The position numbers and the translations under genes are program-made. This document shows, one piece after another, positions 48,466-59,784 of a DNA stretch of 64,000 nucleotides. Source of the DNA: Adiantum capillus-veneris (Eukaryota; Streptophyta; Polypodiopsida; Polypodiales; Pteridaceae); contig CM043962.1 of NCBI GenBank assembly GCA_014529385.2, forward strand, positions 42,750,598 to 42,814,597, in the 5' to 3' direction. Under the pieces are notes generated by a model. The model was not told where the DNA came from, made no database searches, and worked only from the letters and a program-made list of their open reading frames with translations. Each line of letters opens with the position of its first letter. Position 1 is the first letter of the stretch.

Positions 48466-48657
48466 TGAAGGAGTACGAGCGAAAGTGCGACGCGAGAGAG
48501 AGTGCGAGAAGAAGAGCACAACGATATGGTGAACTCGCTCTACTATAATGTGTAGAGCATAGTGAGTTTTTATTAGGTTTTTACAAAAGAATATGTGTAC
48601 ATACCTGGCGACCCGCCCACTTACCTGGGCGACCACATTGGGCTTTATACCTCAACA
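48466..48657 (-). repeat. copia 5' LTR
   Basis: 192 bp, same length as the partner LTR. All four differences have C or G in the left LTR and T or A here. Confidence 0.95.
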
Positions 48658-48662
48658 ATGTC
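48658..48662. repeat. target-site duplication ATGTC, right
   Basis: Matches 43098-43102. Confidence 0.9.
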
Positions 48663-49830
48663 CAAAGTAACATATGGAAAACCATAATTTTAAAAAAAAA
48701 GACTATGCATTATTATAGCCTCACCATTAGGTGGTACACCATAAAAATGTATCATTGCCATTTGAAACCTTCTCAGATCAACAAAAATATTATTTGACAT
48801 TGAGTAAGGAAATCCCTTGTCCACCCTGTCTGCACCTATACTACATTGGTACGTTTCCTTACTCCTCTTGATCGCTTGGTAAAGATGGATGAAGGCATTA
48901 TCTCCTCTATGTGCAAATAGCCTCCTATTTGAAAGTACACATCCTCGTTAGAGGCCTTCTTAGCAAGATTGAGCTTAAGTGGTATAGAGAAAAACTATCA
49001 ATAATTTATCTTTCCCTTAAAGCATCCTTAAGGAGACCATATAAGGCAATGTAGCTCTTAGTACTAATTCCCACTTCATCACAAGTCTTCTATACATGAA
49101 CATCGCTCACAAGATTTGGAAACTTTTGCATCACCTCCTTTGTGATAACATTGTTTAAATGTTTTACATTTGGTGCTCATAAAAGGGCTACGACATTCAA
49201 TTTCTTGAGACACAAACTCAACAAATGGATGCGATCCTCATGGTTGTGGCCACCACACAGCTCTTGGATAAAATTCCTACAAGAATGGACAAAAACATTA
49301 CCACAGAAGCAACATAAAGCACAAATTGAAGCATAGCAAAATGCACCTTGTAACTGTAACCCTTCCTTTTTTATCATCACCTTCGAGGGCTAAAGTTTCT
49401 AATGCATTGAAGTTCCTCTTACGTTTCCTTGCACCTAAGGGGGGCTTTTTAAGATGCAGGATCTTATCTTCAAGCTTTGCAATCTTAGCATCCTTCTCTT
49501 CCACCTGTAGCTTAATAGTTTCCACTTCCTCCTCTGCATGAACGATCCTTTTGCGCAATCCACTAGTGGTATGAGAAAGAATTTGACATTGATGCAAAGA
49601 CCATTGTGCGCTATCAGCTCCAATAGTTGGCAATCGCTTGCAGTATCCAAGAAAACCTTGATGCCCTCTTCCTACATATTGTAAGAATTAAGCAAGGCTA
49701 TTGAATGTTGGATACGCATTGATGGTTGGATCATTAGGGTAGAGGCCACTATGCACCCAAAGGTCCACATTGGTGTGACCTACACCACGGCGTTGTTGTG
49801 CAGTTTGCAAGTAATGACTATTTGAGGGTG
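48663..49830 (-). pseudogene. transposase-like protein, N-terminal exons (beyond the copia insert)
   Basis: Continues the gene at 41522-43041 on the far side of the copia insert. Minus-strand reading from about 49830 gives GVGHTNVDLWVHSGLYPNDP, an in-frame TAA at 49688-49690, then QYVGRGHQGFLGYC. A predicted coiled coil follows (EEEVETIKLQVEEKDAKIAK, about 49540-49480), then a basic segment (GARKRKRNFNALE). A second segment starts after an acceptor-like TTGTAG near 49278 (FIQELCGGHNHEDRIHLLSL). It is broken by TGA 49177-49179, TAG 49090-49092 and TAA 49006-49008. A donor-like GTGAGG lies near 48735. The coiled coil suggests oligomerisation. Exon joins are tentative. Confidence 0.4.
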
Positions 49831-49849
49831 AGAAGTGCTTTAGCAGCCA

Positions 49850-52560
49850 AACATGTAGAGAAACCGTTTTTAAAAATGCACATTTTGGACATCTATATTT
49901 TCCCAGTTTGCTGCGTTTGCAAAAATCTGATATGGTTTCTTCTTTGCCACCTCTTGAAGCACCTTTTAAGCATGTTTGTGAAGGCTGTATTTTGGGTAAG
50001 GTGCAACATTCGAAGTATCCAAAGGATGGTTCAATAAGGGCTACATGCAGGTTATAGTTTGTGCATAGTGATGTTCATGGACCCATGCAAACTCTATTCT
50101 TGGGCAATTACCTTTACTTTGTGACTTTCATGATGATTACTTTAGGCATGCATGCATATATCCGATTAAGGCGAAGTCCAAAGTGCTTATGTGCTTCAAG
50201 AAATTTTTGGCTATGGTTGAAATTATCTATAAATGTACTATGGGTGCACTCCATTCCGATCGAGGAGGGAGTATATGTCTCATGAATTTAATGCATTTCT
50301 GGCTAGTCGTGGGATAAAACACCATTGTACAATTCCGTATATGCCTCAACAAAATGGTGTTGTTGAAAGGAAGAACAAGTCGCTTACAGAGATGGCAAGA
50401 TGTATGGTCAAAAGTCAAGCTTTGCCACATTCGTTTTGGCTTGAGGCCATCATGTGTGTCACTTATGTACTCAACAGGTGTCCTACAAAATCTTTGCAAC
50501 CTATGACTCCATATGAATCATGGCATGATAGAAAGCCATCTATTGATCACATGCACATTTTTGGGTATTTGGCTTATGCTTTGGTGCCACAAACGCAATG
50601 AAAAAAATTAGATGATAAGGCTGTCAAGTGCACTTTTGTTGGTTATAGTGATGAAAGCAAAGGTTACAAGTTGTACCATCCGCAAACAAAGTGTTGTGTT
50701 TGTGGAAGATTTTGTTTAGCCCTTGCTGTCATATACTAGAGATAGTAATGTAAGGTCACATGACATTTATGATAGTTTATTGGCTCTTTTCAGTGGTGAA
50801 AGTTCAAATGTAAATTCCAATGAGATAAATGTACAGCCTATAGGGGTTTCTAAAAATGTTATAGCTCATCCAATTTCTGATGCAAATGCACACGATGTAC
50901 TTGATGACGAAAGGGTTGAGAATGAGCAGGCTAGAGGTATGCCAAAATGGCTGGCGCATACTTTGCATGATAGTAAATTGGATGCAGCTTTGTCTAGTCA
51001 TACTCGTTTAGGTTCTCGCCATGCATCTTATGCATCAAACTGCTATGCTTTGGTTGTTTTCAGTTTATGTGATGTTGAGGAACCTATGTCTTTTGATGAA
51101 GCACAAAATTCAAAAAATTGGATGGTGGCCATGCAATCAAAATATGCACTTATAGAAAATGACACATGGACTTTATGTGATTTGCTTCCTGGCAAAAAGG
51201 TCATTGGTATGAAGTGGGTTTACAAGTTGAAACGCAAGCTAGGATGGTGAGATTGATCGCTATAAGACTCGATTTGTTGCAAAAGGCTATGCACCTCAGC
51301 AAAAAGGCATAGATTATGAAGAGACTTTTGCTCCCACTTGTTGTATGAATATTGTGTGTTTTCTATGTGCATTAGCAACACATTTTGGTTGGTACATCAA
51401 TCTTACATTGTTACTGCTTTCTTGAATGGTGACATATTTGAGGAAGTTTATGTAACGCAGCCTCGTGGTTTTGCCGAGAAAGGACAAGAGGATAAAGTGT
51501 GCAAATGTAAGAAAGCTTTGTATGGGTTGAAGCAATGTGAGGGCGATGTACTTCTCATTGTTGTTCGAAGCATGGATGATTTGTCAATCACTGGTTTGAA
51601 TGAGGCACATATTGCTGAATTTAAAGCTGATTTCAATGCTACTTTCAAGATGAAAGATTTATGGTTGTTGCATCATTACTTGGGCATACAGTTTAAGCAA
51701 TTTGATGGTGGTATTGCCTTGTGTCAGACAAGTTACATAGAGACATTGTTATGTAATTTTGGACTTGAGGATTACAAGCCTATTGCCACTCTCATGGAAA
51801 AAGGTTTGAAATTGATTCTTCATGATTCTGGTGATCCTACTGATGTCACTCTTTACCAAACTATTGTTGGATGCCTTATTTATGTATGCAACACAAGGCC
51901 AAATATTCAGTTTTCAGTCTCACACGTCAGTAGATTTATGCATATCCCATGATTTCAGCATTGGCAGGCTGCCAACAAGCAGATCTTTCACTACTTGAGT
52001 GGCACTTTACATCTTGGGTTGTTTAATCCCAAGGGGAGATCATTGCCACCAGATTTACATGCTTTTTTAAACTCGGATTGGGATGGTTTCTTTGACACGC
52101 GAGTGTCCACAAGTAGTTTTTGTTTCATGTTGGGTTGTTCATGCATATTGTGGTTGAGCAATAAGCAACCTATTGTGGCCACTTTTAGTTGTGAGGCTAA
52201 GTATAGGGCAGTATTCACAGCTACGGTTGAGTGTGTATGGCTCAGATGCCTTATGGCTTATTTGGGTGTTGGACAAGACACTGCCAACATCATCTACACT
52301 GATAGTCATAGTGCATTGGCAATTGTGAGGAACCCAATTTTTCATGCTCACACAAAGCACATTGAGGTGCATTACCACTATGTTAAGGAGGGACTCTCAC
52401 CAGGAGAGATCAGCTTGGCTTATGTGCCAACACAAAACAACCTCACAAACCTTTTCACAAAGGCATTGTCTCATGAGAAGTTCAAAGCTTTCCACAAAGC
52501 ATTGGGCTTACTCCCCTTTGTGGACTCATCAAGTCCTCAAGGCATGGCACTTCCCTATAC
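49850..52560 (+). pseudogene. decayed Ty1/copia pol (integrase, RT, RNase H)
   Basis: Plus-strand pol of a different copia family. Order: GAG-pre-integrase (about 49880-50050, with PPLEAP and CEGCILGK-like words); integrase core with FVHSDVHGPMQT, EYMSHEFNAFLASRGIKHHC and MPQQNGVVERKNKS (50061-50601); RT from about 51100 (WKVYK-type WVYKLKRK, TAFLNGDIFEEVYVTQPRGF); RNase H with WLSNKQPIVATFSCEAKY and YTDSHSALAIVRNPIFH to about 52500. The catalytic box is SMDD (51569-51580) in place of YVDD. About 30 residues are missing just before it, after KKALYGLKQ. Several frameshifts and stops occur. Gag and protease are absent; the 5' end abuts the transposase-like gene near 49840. Confidence 0.8.
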
Positions 52561-52752
52561 TTTATGTGCCAGCTCTCGTTCACCGCTTATGTGCCAACAC
52601 AGGACAATCTCGCAAATATTTTCGCAAAGGCATTGTCTCATGAGAAGTTCAAATCTTTCCACAAAGCATTGGGTTTACTCCCCTTTGTGGACTGATCATG
52701 TCCTCAGGGCATGGCATTTCCCTATACTTTATGTGCCAACTCTCATTCACCG
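52419..52752. repeat. 167-bp tandem duplication at the pol 3' end
   Basis: Copy 1 is 52419-52585, covering the end of RNase H and downstream DNA; copy 2 is 52586-52752. Copy 2 shows several transitions and lies before the polypurine tract. Confidence 0.85.
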
Positions 52753-52761
52753 CTTCACTCC

Positions 52762-52771
52762 CAGGGGGAAT
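52762..52771 (+). promoter_or_regulatory. polypurine tract
   Basis: CAGGGGGAAT directly precedes the TG of the 3' LTR at 52772, the usual site of plus-strand priming. Confidence 0.7.
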
Positions 52772-52996
52772 TGTTACCATATACTTGTGGTAGTGATGTG
52801 TGTGAACACTTAGGACCATCGGGGCATTTTTTTCCTCAATAGGCATTTTTTCCCCCTGAATTATATATACTCCCATCACTCTAGGTTTATCTTAACTTTC
52901 CATTGCACACTAAGTAATACACTCTCTTTTGTTTGCCTTGAGCTTCCTTTGTCTTCTCCAAGCTGTGTGTGTTTCCCTACAGCCCTAATTCCAACA
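52772..52996 (+). repeat. 3' LTR of the decayed copia element
   Basis: 225 bp, starting TGTTACCATA and ending ATTCCAACA. It contains a TATA-like TTATATATAC at about 52860. The partner 5' LTR was not found, in keeping with 5' truncation. Confidence 0.65.
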
Positions 52997-54318
52997 GTTT
53001 CCCCACCATTTACAAAGACTCCTCCAAACCATCTTGGTTAACAATAATGAGCTTATCTACAAGCACCCAAACCAAGCCATAACCTCTATTGGTGATTGGT
53101 AGATTTACAATTAATCTCATGGAGATTTCATAGAAAGATTTCACACATAGTGCAAAATGCTTTAGAAGCTACTTATGTCATGAATGTGCATGCCGCTCCA
53201 AATCAGCCTTTGCTAAATTCTAGGGCCCATAACACCTAGTGTGCATGCATTTAACAAAAATAGATTTGAACCTGCATATCCATAAACGTACTTGCCAATG
53301 CTTATGGAAAACATTATGCTCATAGCTCATGGGGAAAGAGCTAAATACTTTCCACGTGAAAACCATGCTAGCATATTTGGACCATAATAGAATGTGAAAA
53401 TTTATCACATCTAGGTACCAAATGAACTAGTTCGTTAACAAAACATAACTTTGCGACGTGTATAAACAACCATCCATTGAAGTTGCTGAACAATACTTGT
53501 AACCTTAACAAGTTTTACTAAGTATCTGACAATTTTAGGCCGCTGAAATTGTTCCTGATACAATGTGCTCAAAATGATCTAGTAAATGGATTTGACCAGC
53601 ACCTAGGAACTTTTTCGCTACACATAATTCAAATAACGGGCGCCAATGTTAGTCCCAGAGACCCATATTTTCCACATCCTTGCCATGTCTCTAAAGAGCA
53701 AAATGGATGAAGGCATAGAAGCCTGTACATTCTACTGGAGAAAATAAACAAAAACATATTCAAAAATGAAACCAAATTAGATGCATACCTAGAGGTTGAA
53801 CATAGTGTTCACTTACCTGTAGCCAAATGCACATGCCCAAATTTCCGTCTTGCAAAGGCCTAGGAACACTAATTCAAAGATAAGTAAAAATCAAGCAGTA
53901 GTGCACTAGTAACCCTAGGTGTTGCCTTTGCAAAATAAACCCCTTGGTTAGAATCTACATTGTCAAACCCCTTGGTTAAACTCCACATGGAAACTGCTCA
54001 AACTAGTAGCCGACGGTGACCAACACAGTCTATTATGTCTAACATTGATTGAAATCAACTTTGCAAGTTGAGCTTGTCCATGTTAGATTTCAGGTCAGTG
54101 GCCCGTGGCCGGTTTGGCCAGGCACCCGCCCATTAACATTATTGGTTATATTGCAAAGAATAAGGAGAGAGAAGTCTTCTTCGCTAAGATCCACCAAGTG
54201 TTGTGTCTCCTTCTCCTTCCCCCTTCTATTCAATTTTTTTAAAGTGATACACACACTTAATTGTGTGCAAGCCTCTGCTCCCACTAATCCTCGACATCCC
54301 CTTGCTCACACACGCCCG
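52997..54318. other. unassigned DNA
   Basis: No gene or element recognised on either strand. Confidence 0.35.
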
Positions 54319-54327
54319 AGAGAGAGA

Positions 54328-54397
<70 letters not shown>

Positions 54398-54542
54398 ACC
54401 TCTCAGTGAAAGAGAGAGAGAGAGAGAGAGAGAGCACAGGTCTTTGCACCTGGTCATCTGCATCAAACACTCCCATCCGACGACGGGAGGCAACCTCGCC
54501 ATCCCTGACTCGCTGCTTTGCACCGACGCCGACATCGACATA

Positions 54543-54578
<36 letters not shown>
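54319..54578. repeat. GA microsatellite cluster
   Basis: GA tracts at about 54319-54329, 54332-54393, 54413-54434 and 54546-54578. The frames reading through them are artefacts. Confidence 0.95.
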
Positions 54579-54581
<3 letters not shown>

Positions 54582-55732
54582 CACTTACTTTTTGAGTGCT
54601 CCGCATTAGTTTTTGGCATTCTTCGATGGCATGGCACATCAGTTTCAGCACCAATGACACCTCTCATTACGTGGCAGATTCACGACATCTAACCCTAGCA
54701 CTAGTGTTCCCACGGACGAGCGTATTCCCGTGGACGACTATGCTTGGAGCATGCACAAGTGAGGTACCTCTATCATAGAGGAGTGACACCCGGCATCTGC
54801 ACTGAGCGCGTCAATTACGCTCTATGGCACAGTTTTTAGCTTCAACTTTTTTGGCGGCTACTCGACTAGCGCATTTTTGTCCGACGGAAAAAATCGGCAT
54901 TGCAATTCCCATTCTACACCAACATGCAGGTTTACGGGAGGCTTTTGAGCCCACATACAGTAGTTTCTCAAGGTTTCCAGACACTTATAGGCACAACGCC
55001 TTTCATGCAATTTTTGACAGTCATTTTGACAGCATTTTGACAGCATTTTCTTTGCGGACAAATGCGTGGACAGATGCTTGTTCTTTTGAGCACACCTAGT
55101 GCTATTGAGTTCTTTTGAGAGCAGATATCCCCACATGGATACTTTTTACTGCACGCAATAATTATTGGTGTATGTTTGTGCGCGGTCACTCATGTACATT
55201 GAGTTGCAGTTATTGCCTATTGTACTTCGTGTGGAGCCATTTTTTGGCTATTTTGGCAGTTTTCCCGGTCGTTTCTGAGACTTGGAACCGGAAGAGCCCT
55301 TTTTGAGACTATGGCTAGTCTTTTGAGTCTGCCTTAGCCTTTTGGAGGGTCATTGCATGAGGTTTTCTTTGAGCTGGGGTATTCTTGAATGTTGAGATAC
55401 CTTCGGTGTTACAGGTAGCTGGAGTTCCCCACTTACAGTACCCTCGCCATAGGTTATGTATCTGGACGGTTTCTTTTGTTTTTGACGCCGAGTTGGCGGT
55501 CACATGGCAGTGGTTTTGAGCACTTTATGCGTTCACTTACCCGTACAAAGGAGACTCTATCGGATTTTTCCCGCGAGTCCATTTTAAGCATTCTTGGCAC
55601 ATTTGGTTGTTCTTACACATTGATTTTACTACTTTTGGTTTGACTTTTTTTCTCCTGTTATATAGGGGAGACTCTGCTGAAATTATCCCAAGTAATCTGC
55701 CATAATGTTTTTTGGCCACATTCTCTTGAGTC
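54579..55732. other. unassigned DNA upstream of a copia gag
   Basis: No LTR pair or primer site could be identified, although the sequence leads into a copia gag at 55733 and may contain its decayed LTR and leader. Confidence 0.35.
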
Positions 55733-56800
55733 ATGGCTGCAAGTAGTGCTTTCGAAAGAGAAGAGTACTACATCAAAAAGGTTAAGGACACAAACTTTGC
55801 TATTTGGTGGCAACGTATACAAGATGTTTTGATCAACAAAGGCTTGATAGCACCCTTACGTGAAAGAAGAGAGAATGCGGACACTGATGAACAGTGGTAA
55901 GACCTGAATGGGCATGCCATGGCGACCATTCACCTACACCTTGGTGAGTCCATTTACTTTACCATAATGGATAAGACCAATGCCAAAGATTTATGGGATG
56001 CTCTATGTCAAGCATGGGATGGCAACAATGCCTCAAACAAGGTTTTCTTGATGAAGAAGCTTATGCGCATGAATATGAAAGAAGTCACTAGTGTTATTCC
56101 ACACATGAACAAGTTCAACAACATATTTTCACATATTACTTCAAAAGGTCTTAATTTTGGTGATGAAATGAAGGCCATTTTCTTGCTATGTTCGCTACCA
56201 TCATCATGGGATACATTCAACACAGCCATAAGCAAATTTGCACCTAATGGCAAGCTAGTTTTCAGCGATGTTGCTAGTGCCTTGCTCACTGAGGAGATTC
56301 GACGTCAATCTCTTGATGTGAATGGGCATGGTGATGCGGATGTGGCTAGTGGAAATCGTGACAAGCAAAGGCAGCATGGTCATAGCCACGATCATTTTCA
56401 GGATCGTAGGCAAGGTCGTAGCAAGAGTCGCGACAAAGACATGAGAAATGTTGAGTGTTACTACTGCCATAAGAAGGGACACTTGAAGAAAGACTGCAAC
56501 ACATTGCAGCGTGACAAGGGCAAAGAGAAAGTGGTTTGACAAACCCAAAATCAGTGTGAAATTGAAGAGATTAATGTGGTTGAGTCTCCAGTCATTGAGA
56601 CAGTTTCTGACGTGCCAAATGATGTGTTGATTTTCACCTCAAATTTGAGTCCTGATGCATTGTTAGCTCTTGACAAGTGTTATGCACAGAATTGGATTGT
56701 GGACTCGGGTGTAGTTTTCACGTGACTCCTCACAAGGAGTGGTTTTCTACATACACTACCGCGCATGGCACAGTGAAGCTAGGCAACTCTTATTCCATTC
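55733..56800 (+). pseudogene. Ty1/copia gag and start of protease, truncated
   Basis: Plus-strand gag starting MAASSAFEREEYYIKKVKD, with NFAIWWQRIQDVL, an in-frame TAA at 55898-55900, then the UBN2 gag core (KDLWDALCQAWDGNNASNKV, about 55985-56045), a basic stretch and a full zinc knuckle CYYCHKKGHLKKDC at about 56457-56498. A TGA at 56537-56539 interrupts. Protease starts with NWIVDSG near 56690-56710, then shifts frame; FHVTPHKEWFSTYTT is readable in the next frame. Homology ends abruptly near 56800. Gag forms the particle and protease would cleave the polyprotein. Confidence 0.8.
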
Positions 56801-57049
56801 CTCCACCTTGAGCTTACATAAGGCCACTATCCAAAGCTTGTAATCTCTCAACTTTCTATAATCAATCAAGCCAGTTATTATTTATACATTGTGTATTGAG
56901 CTATGGTGCAAACACAACCATGAATGCTACAATGGTGTATTATGCTCCTTATCCGTTATAAAAACCCTGTCACTTATGGATCTAGTTATTTCCAAAAATT
57001 CATTTAGAATTTATTTCTTTAGATAAATCTAATTTAGCAGCAGGTGCCC

Positions 57050-57425
57050 CCTTCTGTCCACCATATGTCCAATCTAAGAAAGTAGTGAAGCGTGCCAAAA
57101 CCTGTCATCTCAAACTTCTTAGCCAAGGTCTCCATAGTAGAGTGGATGTGCTCCATATGGATACCTGTAATCCCAAGATCATCCACATGGAGGATAATGA
57201 GAGAGTCACCAATCCTTCCTCACTATGAATATAAAAATCTAGGCCTGTAGAAGAACGACAAAAGGAGTGTCATAGGAAGAAAGAGTCTATCTTCTCGTAC
57301 CTCACTCGAGAGGCTTGCTTCAAGCCATAAAGGGCCTTCCATAACCTGCTCACCATGTCATTTAAATCTCGATCCAAGAATCCTGAAGGTTGCTTCACAT
57401 ACCCCTCATTGTCTAGTCATCTTGT
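57050..57425 (-). pseudogene. Ty1/copia reverse transcriptase fragment
   Basis: Minus-strand RT piece: EGYVKQPSGFLDRDLNDMVS, then WKALYGLKQASRV, a frameshift, then an RT catalytic box reading HVDDLGITG (near 57200-57180), and FEMTGFGTLHYFL. It is only part of the palm domain and is truncated at the border of the repeat at 57412. Confidence 0.7.
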
Positions 57426-57762
57426 GAGCATGTCTGGGCATATGGCCTAGCACACAAGGCATGGTGAGTTGCACAAGAGTCCAAAAACCATCCCAATCAC
57501 CCTAGCTTTCCACATTCTATGGAGCCACTCTTGCCCTTTGAGAGTTGCCCTTTCACCCTTGGAAAAGATGCTTATGTGACCCTTGAGAGGTGCACCTAGC
57601 CATATGCTGCTAGTATTTAAGTAGCCACTCATTTGTACACACTTCCCAATGTTGTTAGTTCATTGTGCACCTAGCCATAAACTGCTACTATTTAAGTAGC
57701 CACTCATTTATACACACTTCCCAGTGTTGTTAGTTCATTTTCTAAGAAAGTTGTCATTTGAA

Positions 57763-57822
<60 letters not shown>

Positions 57823-57835
57823 CTCTCATTGAGTA
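57412..57835 (+). repeat. 5' LTR-like repeat of a short gag-only element
   Basis: About 420 bp nearly repeated at 59442-59785: TCTAGTCATCTTGTGAGCAT at the left, GACCCTTGAGAGGTGCACCT in the middle, then a CT tract. The copy here contains an extra internal duplication of about 74 bp (around 57592-57665 and 57666-57740). Its left end is cut by the RT fragment at 57050-57425. No clear primer site follows. Confidence 0.6.
57767..57819. repeat. (CT)n microsatellite in the LTR-like repeat
   Basis: A CT tract of 53 bp, matched by one of 59 bp at 59721-59779 in the other copy. Confidence 0.95.
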
Positions 57836-59148
57836 ACTTGAGCATTGAAAGCGGCCTCCTTTTGAGCTTCAAGACAAGGAATTCTCTCTTATCCTCGCCT
57901 TAAATTTTCAAAGCTACACCTTGCATCCATGGCACAACAAACTTTGTAGCGTATGCAATCATTTTCCAAACCACGGGGATAAGTTCCTCAAGTGCACTTG
58001 TACAGAGGCTAGATACAGGCATTAGCTTAATGCTAATTGATGAGACCCCTCTATTGGCTCTATGGAAGAAAAGGGAATAAAAAAATTCAACGGGGAGGGT
58101 TTCCACACCTGGAAAATCAAGCTACGAGGTTGCCTCATGTGCAAACAATTATGAATTGTTCTTAAACCATGGGCAACTAAACCATCCACAGTTGAAGGCA
58201 CTCTCACTAGAGCACAAACAACACAAATTCAAGCCAAAGATGAAAATGCTCTTGGCATAATTATCATCTCATTGCATGAAAATTACGTGCACTTCATTGA
58301 CAATTTCAACATGGCCATCCAAGCATGAACCATCTTAGAGGAAAATTTTGGCTCAAAGCACAAAATGATCAAGATAAGCCTTAAAAGGAACCTTTACAAA
58401 CTCATAATGAATCGAGGGGAGGATATTCCAACCCTTGTGAATGGGTTGATAAATATCATCACTCAATTAACTCACATCATTGACTGTCAAATTCTTGAGG
58501 AAGATAAGGTTGTTATGCTCTCACGTGCTATCCCCAAAAAAATTTACAACATTGTCACAGAGCTAGAACAAAAGGACCCTACACCAACTTTGCAACATGT
58601 GATAAATGCATCAATTGAAGAAGAGAAAAAGCAAACAAAGAAGGCTTCAATCAATGGAGGGGCTTACCTTGCATCATCATCATCTAGGATTGCATCTTCA
58701 TCAACTAGGACAAATAATAAGAAGTGTTATGAATGCAGCAAATCGGGATATTTCTACAAGAACAAGTTCTATAGCAAATGCATCATCAAAGGTCATCCAC
58801 CAAAAAAATTCCGCAATATAGCAGCAACAGTAATAGAGAAAAATGAAAATTCAACCTTGCAGAGGATGAGGACGAAGATGAAGATTAAGAGGAAAAGAAC
58901 TATCCTCATATCTATGCCGTCCCTGATCACTATTTCAAATTTACTAATGTACTATAGATATGAGTGGTCTTGTTTGAGGAGAGGATTCTTTAGTCTATGT
59001 GACACCATATCAGTTGAGACCTATTTTAGTCTGGGTGACTATTGTCTATGTGATTACTCTAGTTTATGTGACTACTTCAGTCTCTGTGACTACTAGCCTA
59101 TGTGGCATTGAGTCTCGATCGAGCTTACTTGAATATAGTCCAAAATTC
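57836..59148 (+). pseudogene. copia gag of a gag-only element
   Basis: Between the two LTR-like repeats lies a gag frame. It starts near 58066 (FNGEGFHTWKIKLRG, the usual copia gag opening), with a TGA at about 58335, then ISLKRNLYKLIMNRGEDIP, IPKKIYNIVTELEQKDPTPT and a knuckle CYECSKSGYFYKNKF (about 58724), in which the histidine is Tyr. The gag ends near 58870. It is followed by imperfect repeats with TATGTGAC-like units (58990-59095). Nothing of pol is present, so the element was non-autonomous or lost pol by deletion. Confidence 0.65.
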
Positions 59149-59535
59149 AAGGGGAGGATTCCTGGGATTATGCCTTTGGCCTAGACCTCTCAAACTCTAC
59201 GGGCATCTTGTACAGTCAACATTCTAGTCATCTTGTGAGCATGTGAGGTCATATGGCCTAGCACACATGGAATAGTGAGTTGAATAAGAGTTCAAAAGCC
59301 ATAGTAGTCGCCCTATCTATGTGGCGTTGAGTCTCAATCGAGCTTACTTGAATATAGTCCAAAATTCAAGGGGAGGATTTCTGGGATTATGCCTTTGGCC
59401 TAGACCTCTCAAACTCTACAGGCATCTTATACAGTCAACAATCTAGTCATCTTGTGAGCATGTGAGGTCATATGGCCTAGCACACATGGAATGGTGAGTT
59501 GAACAAGAGTCCAAAAGCCATAGTAGTCACCCTAT
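59098..59535. repeat. 219-bp tandem duplication spanning polypurine tract and LTR start
   Basis: Copy 1 is 59098-59316 and copy 2 is 59317-59535. Each contains AATTCAAGGGGAGGATT, a polypurine tract (59149-59158 in copy 1), followed by the LTR start. Confidence 0.85.
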
Positions 59536-59717
59536 CTTTCCATGTTCTATGGAGCCACTCTTGCCCTTTGGGAGTTGCCCCTTGACCCTTGGGAAATATG
59601 CTTATGTGACCCTTGAGAGGTGCACCTAGCCATATGTTGCTACTATTTAAGAAGCTACTCATTTATACACACTTCCCAGTGTTGTTAGTTCAATTTCTAA
59701 GCAAGTTATCATTTGAG

Positions 59718-59784
<67 letters not shown>

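Larger units (their letters stand above)
43103..48657 (-). mobile_element. full-length Ty1/copia retrotransposon, recent insertion
   Basis: A 5,555-bp element on the minus strand with two 192-bp LTRs (43103-43294 and 48466-48657), both TG...CA, flanked by ATGTC duplications. The LTRs differ at four of 192 positions, all transitions. The primer site is TGGTATCAGAGC (48463-48452) next to the 5' LTR and the polypurine tract is at 43295-43309 next to the 3' LTR. The internal region encodes Gag, protease, integrase, RT and RNase H in copia order. Removing it rejoins the chromatin-gene cluster, where it sits beside a splice acceptor-like site of the transposase-like gene. Confidence 0.95.

Noticed and set aside
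35850-49830. Insertion from a giant DNA virus, because histones occur there
   Set aside because: The genes are intron-bearing, there is no viral hallmark gene such as major capsid protein, packaging ATPase or polymerase B, and the transposase-like boxes fit a mobile element better.
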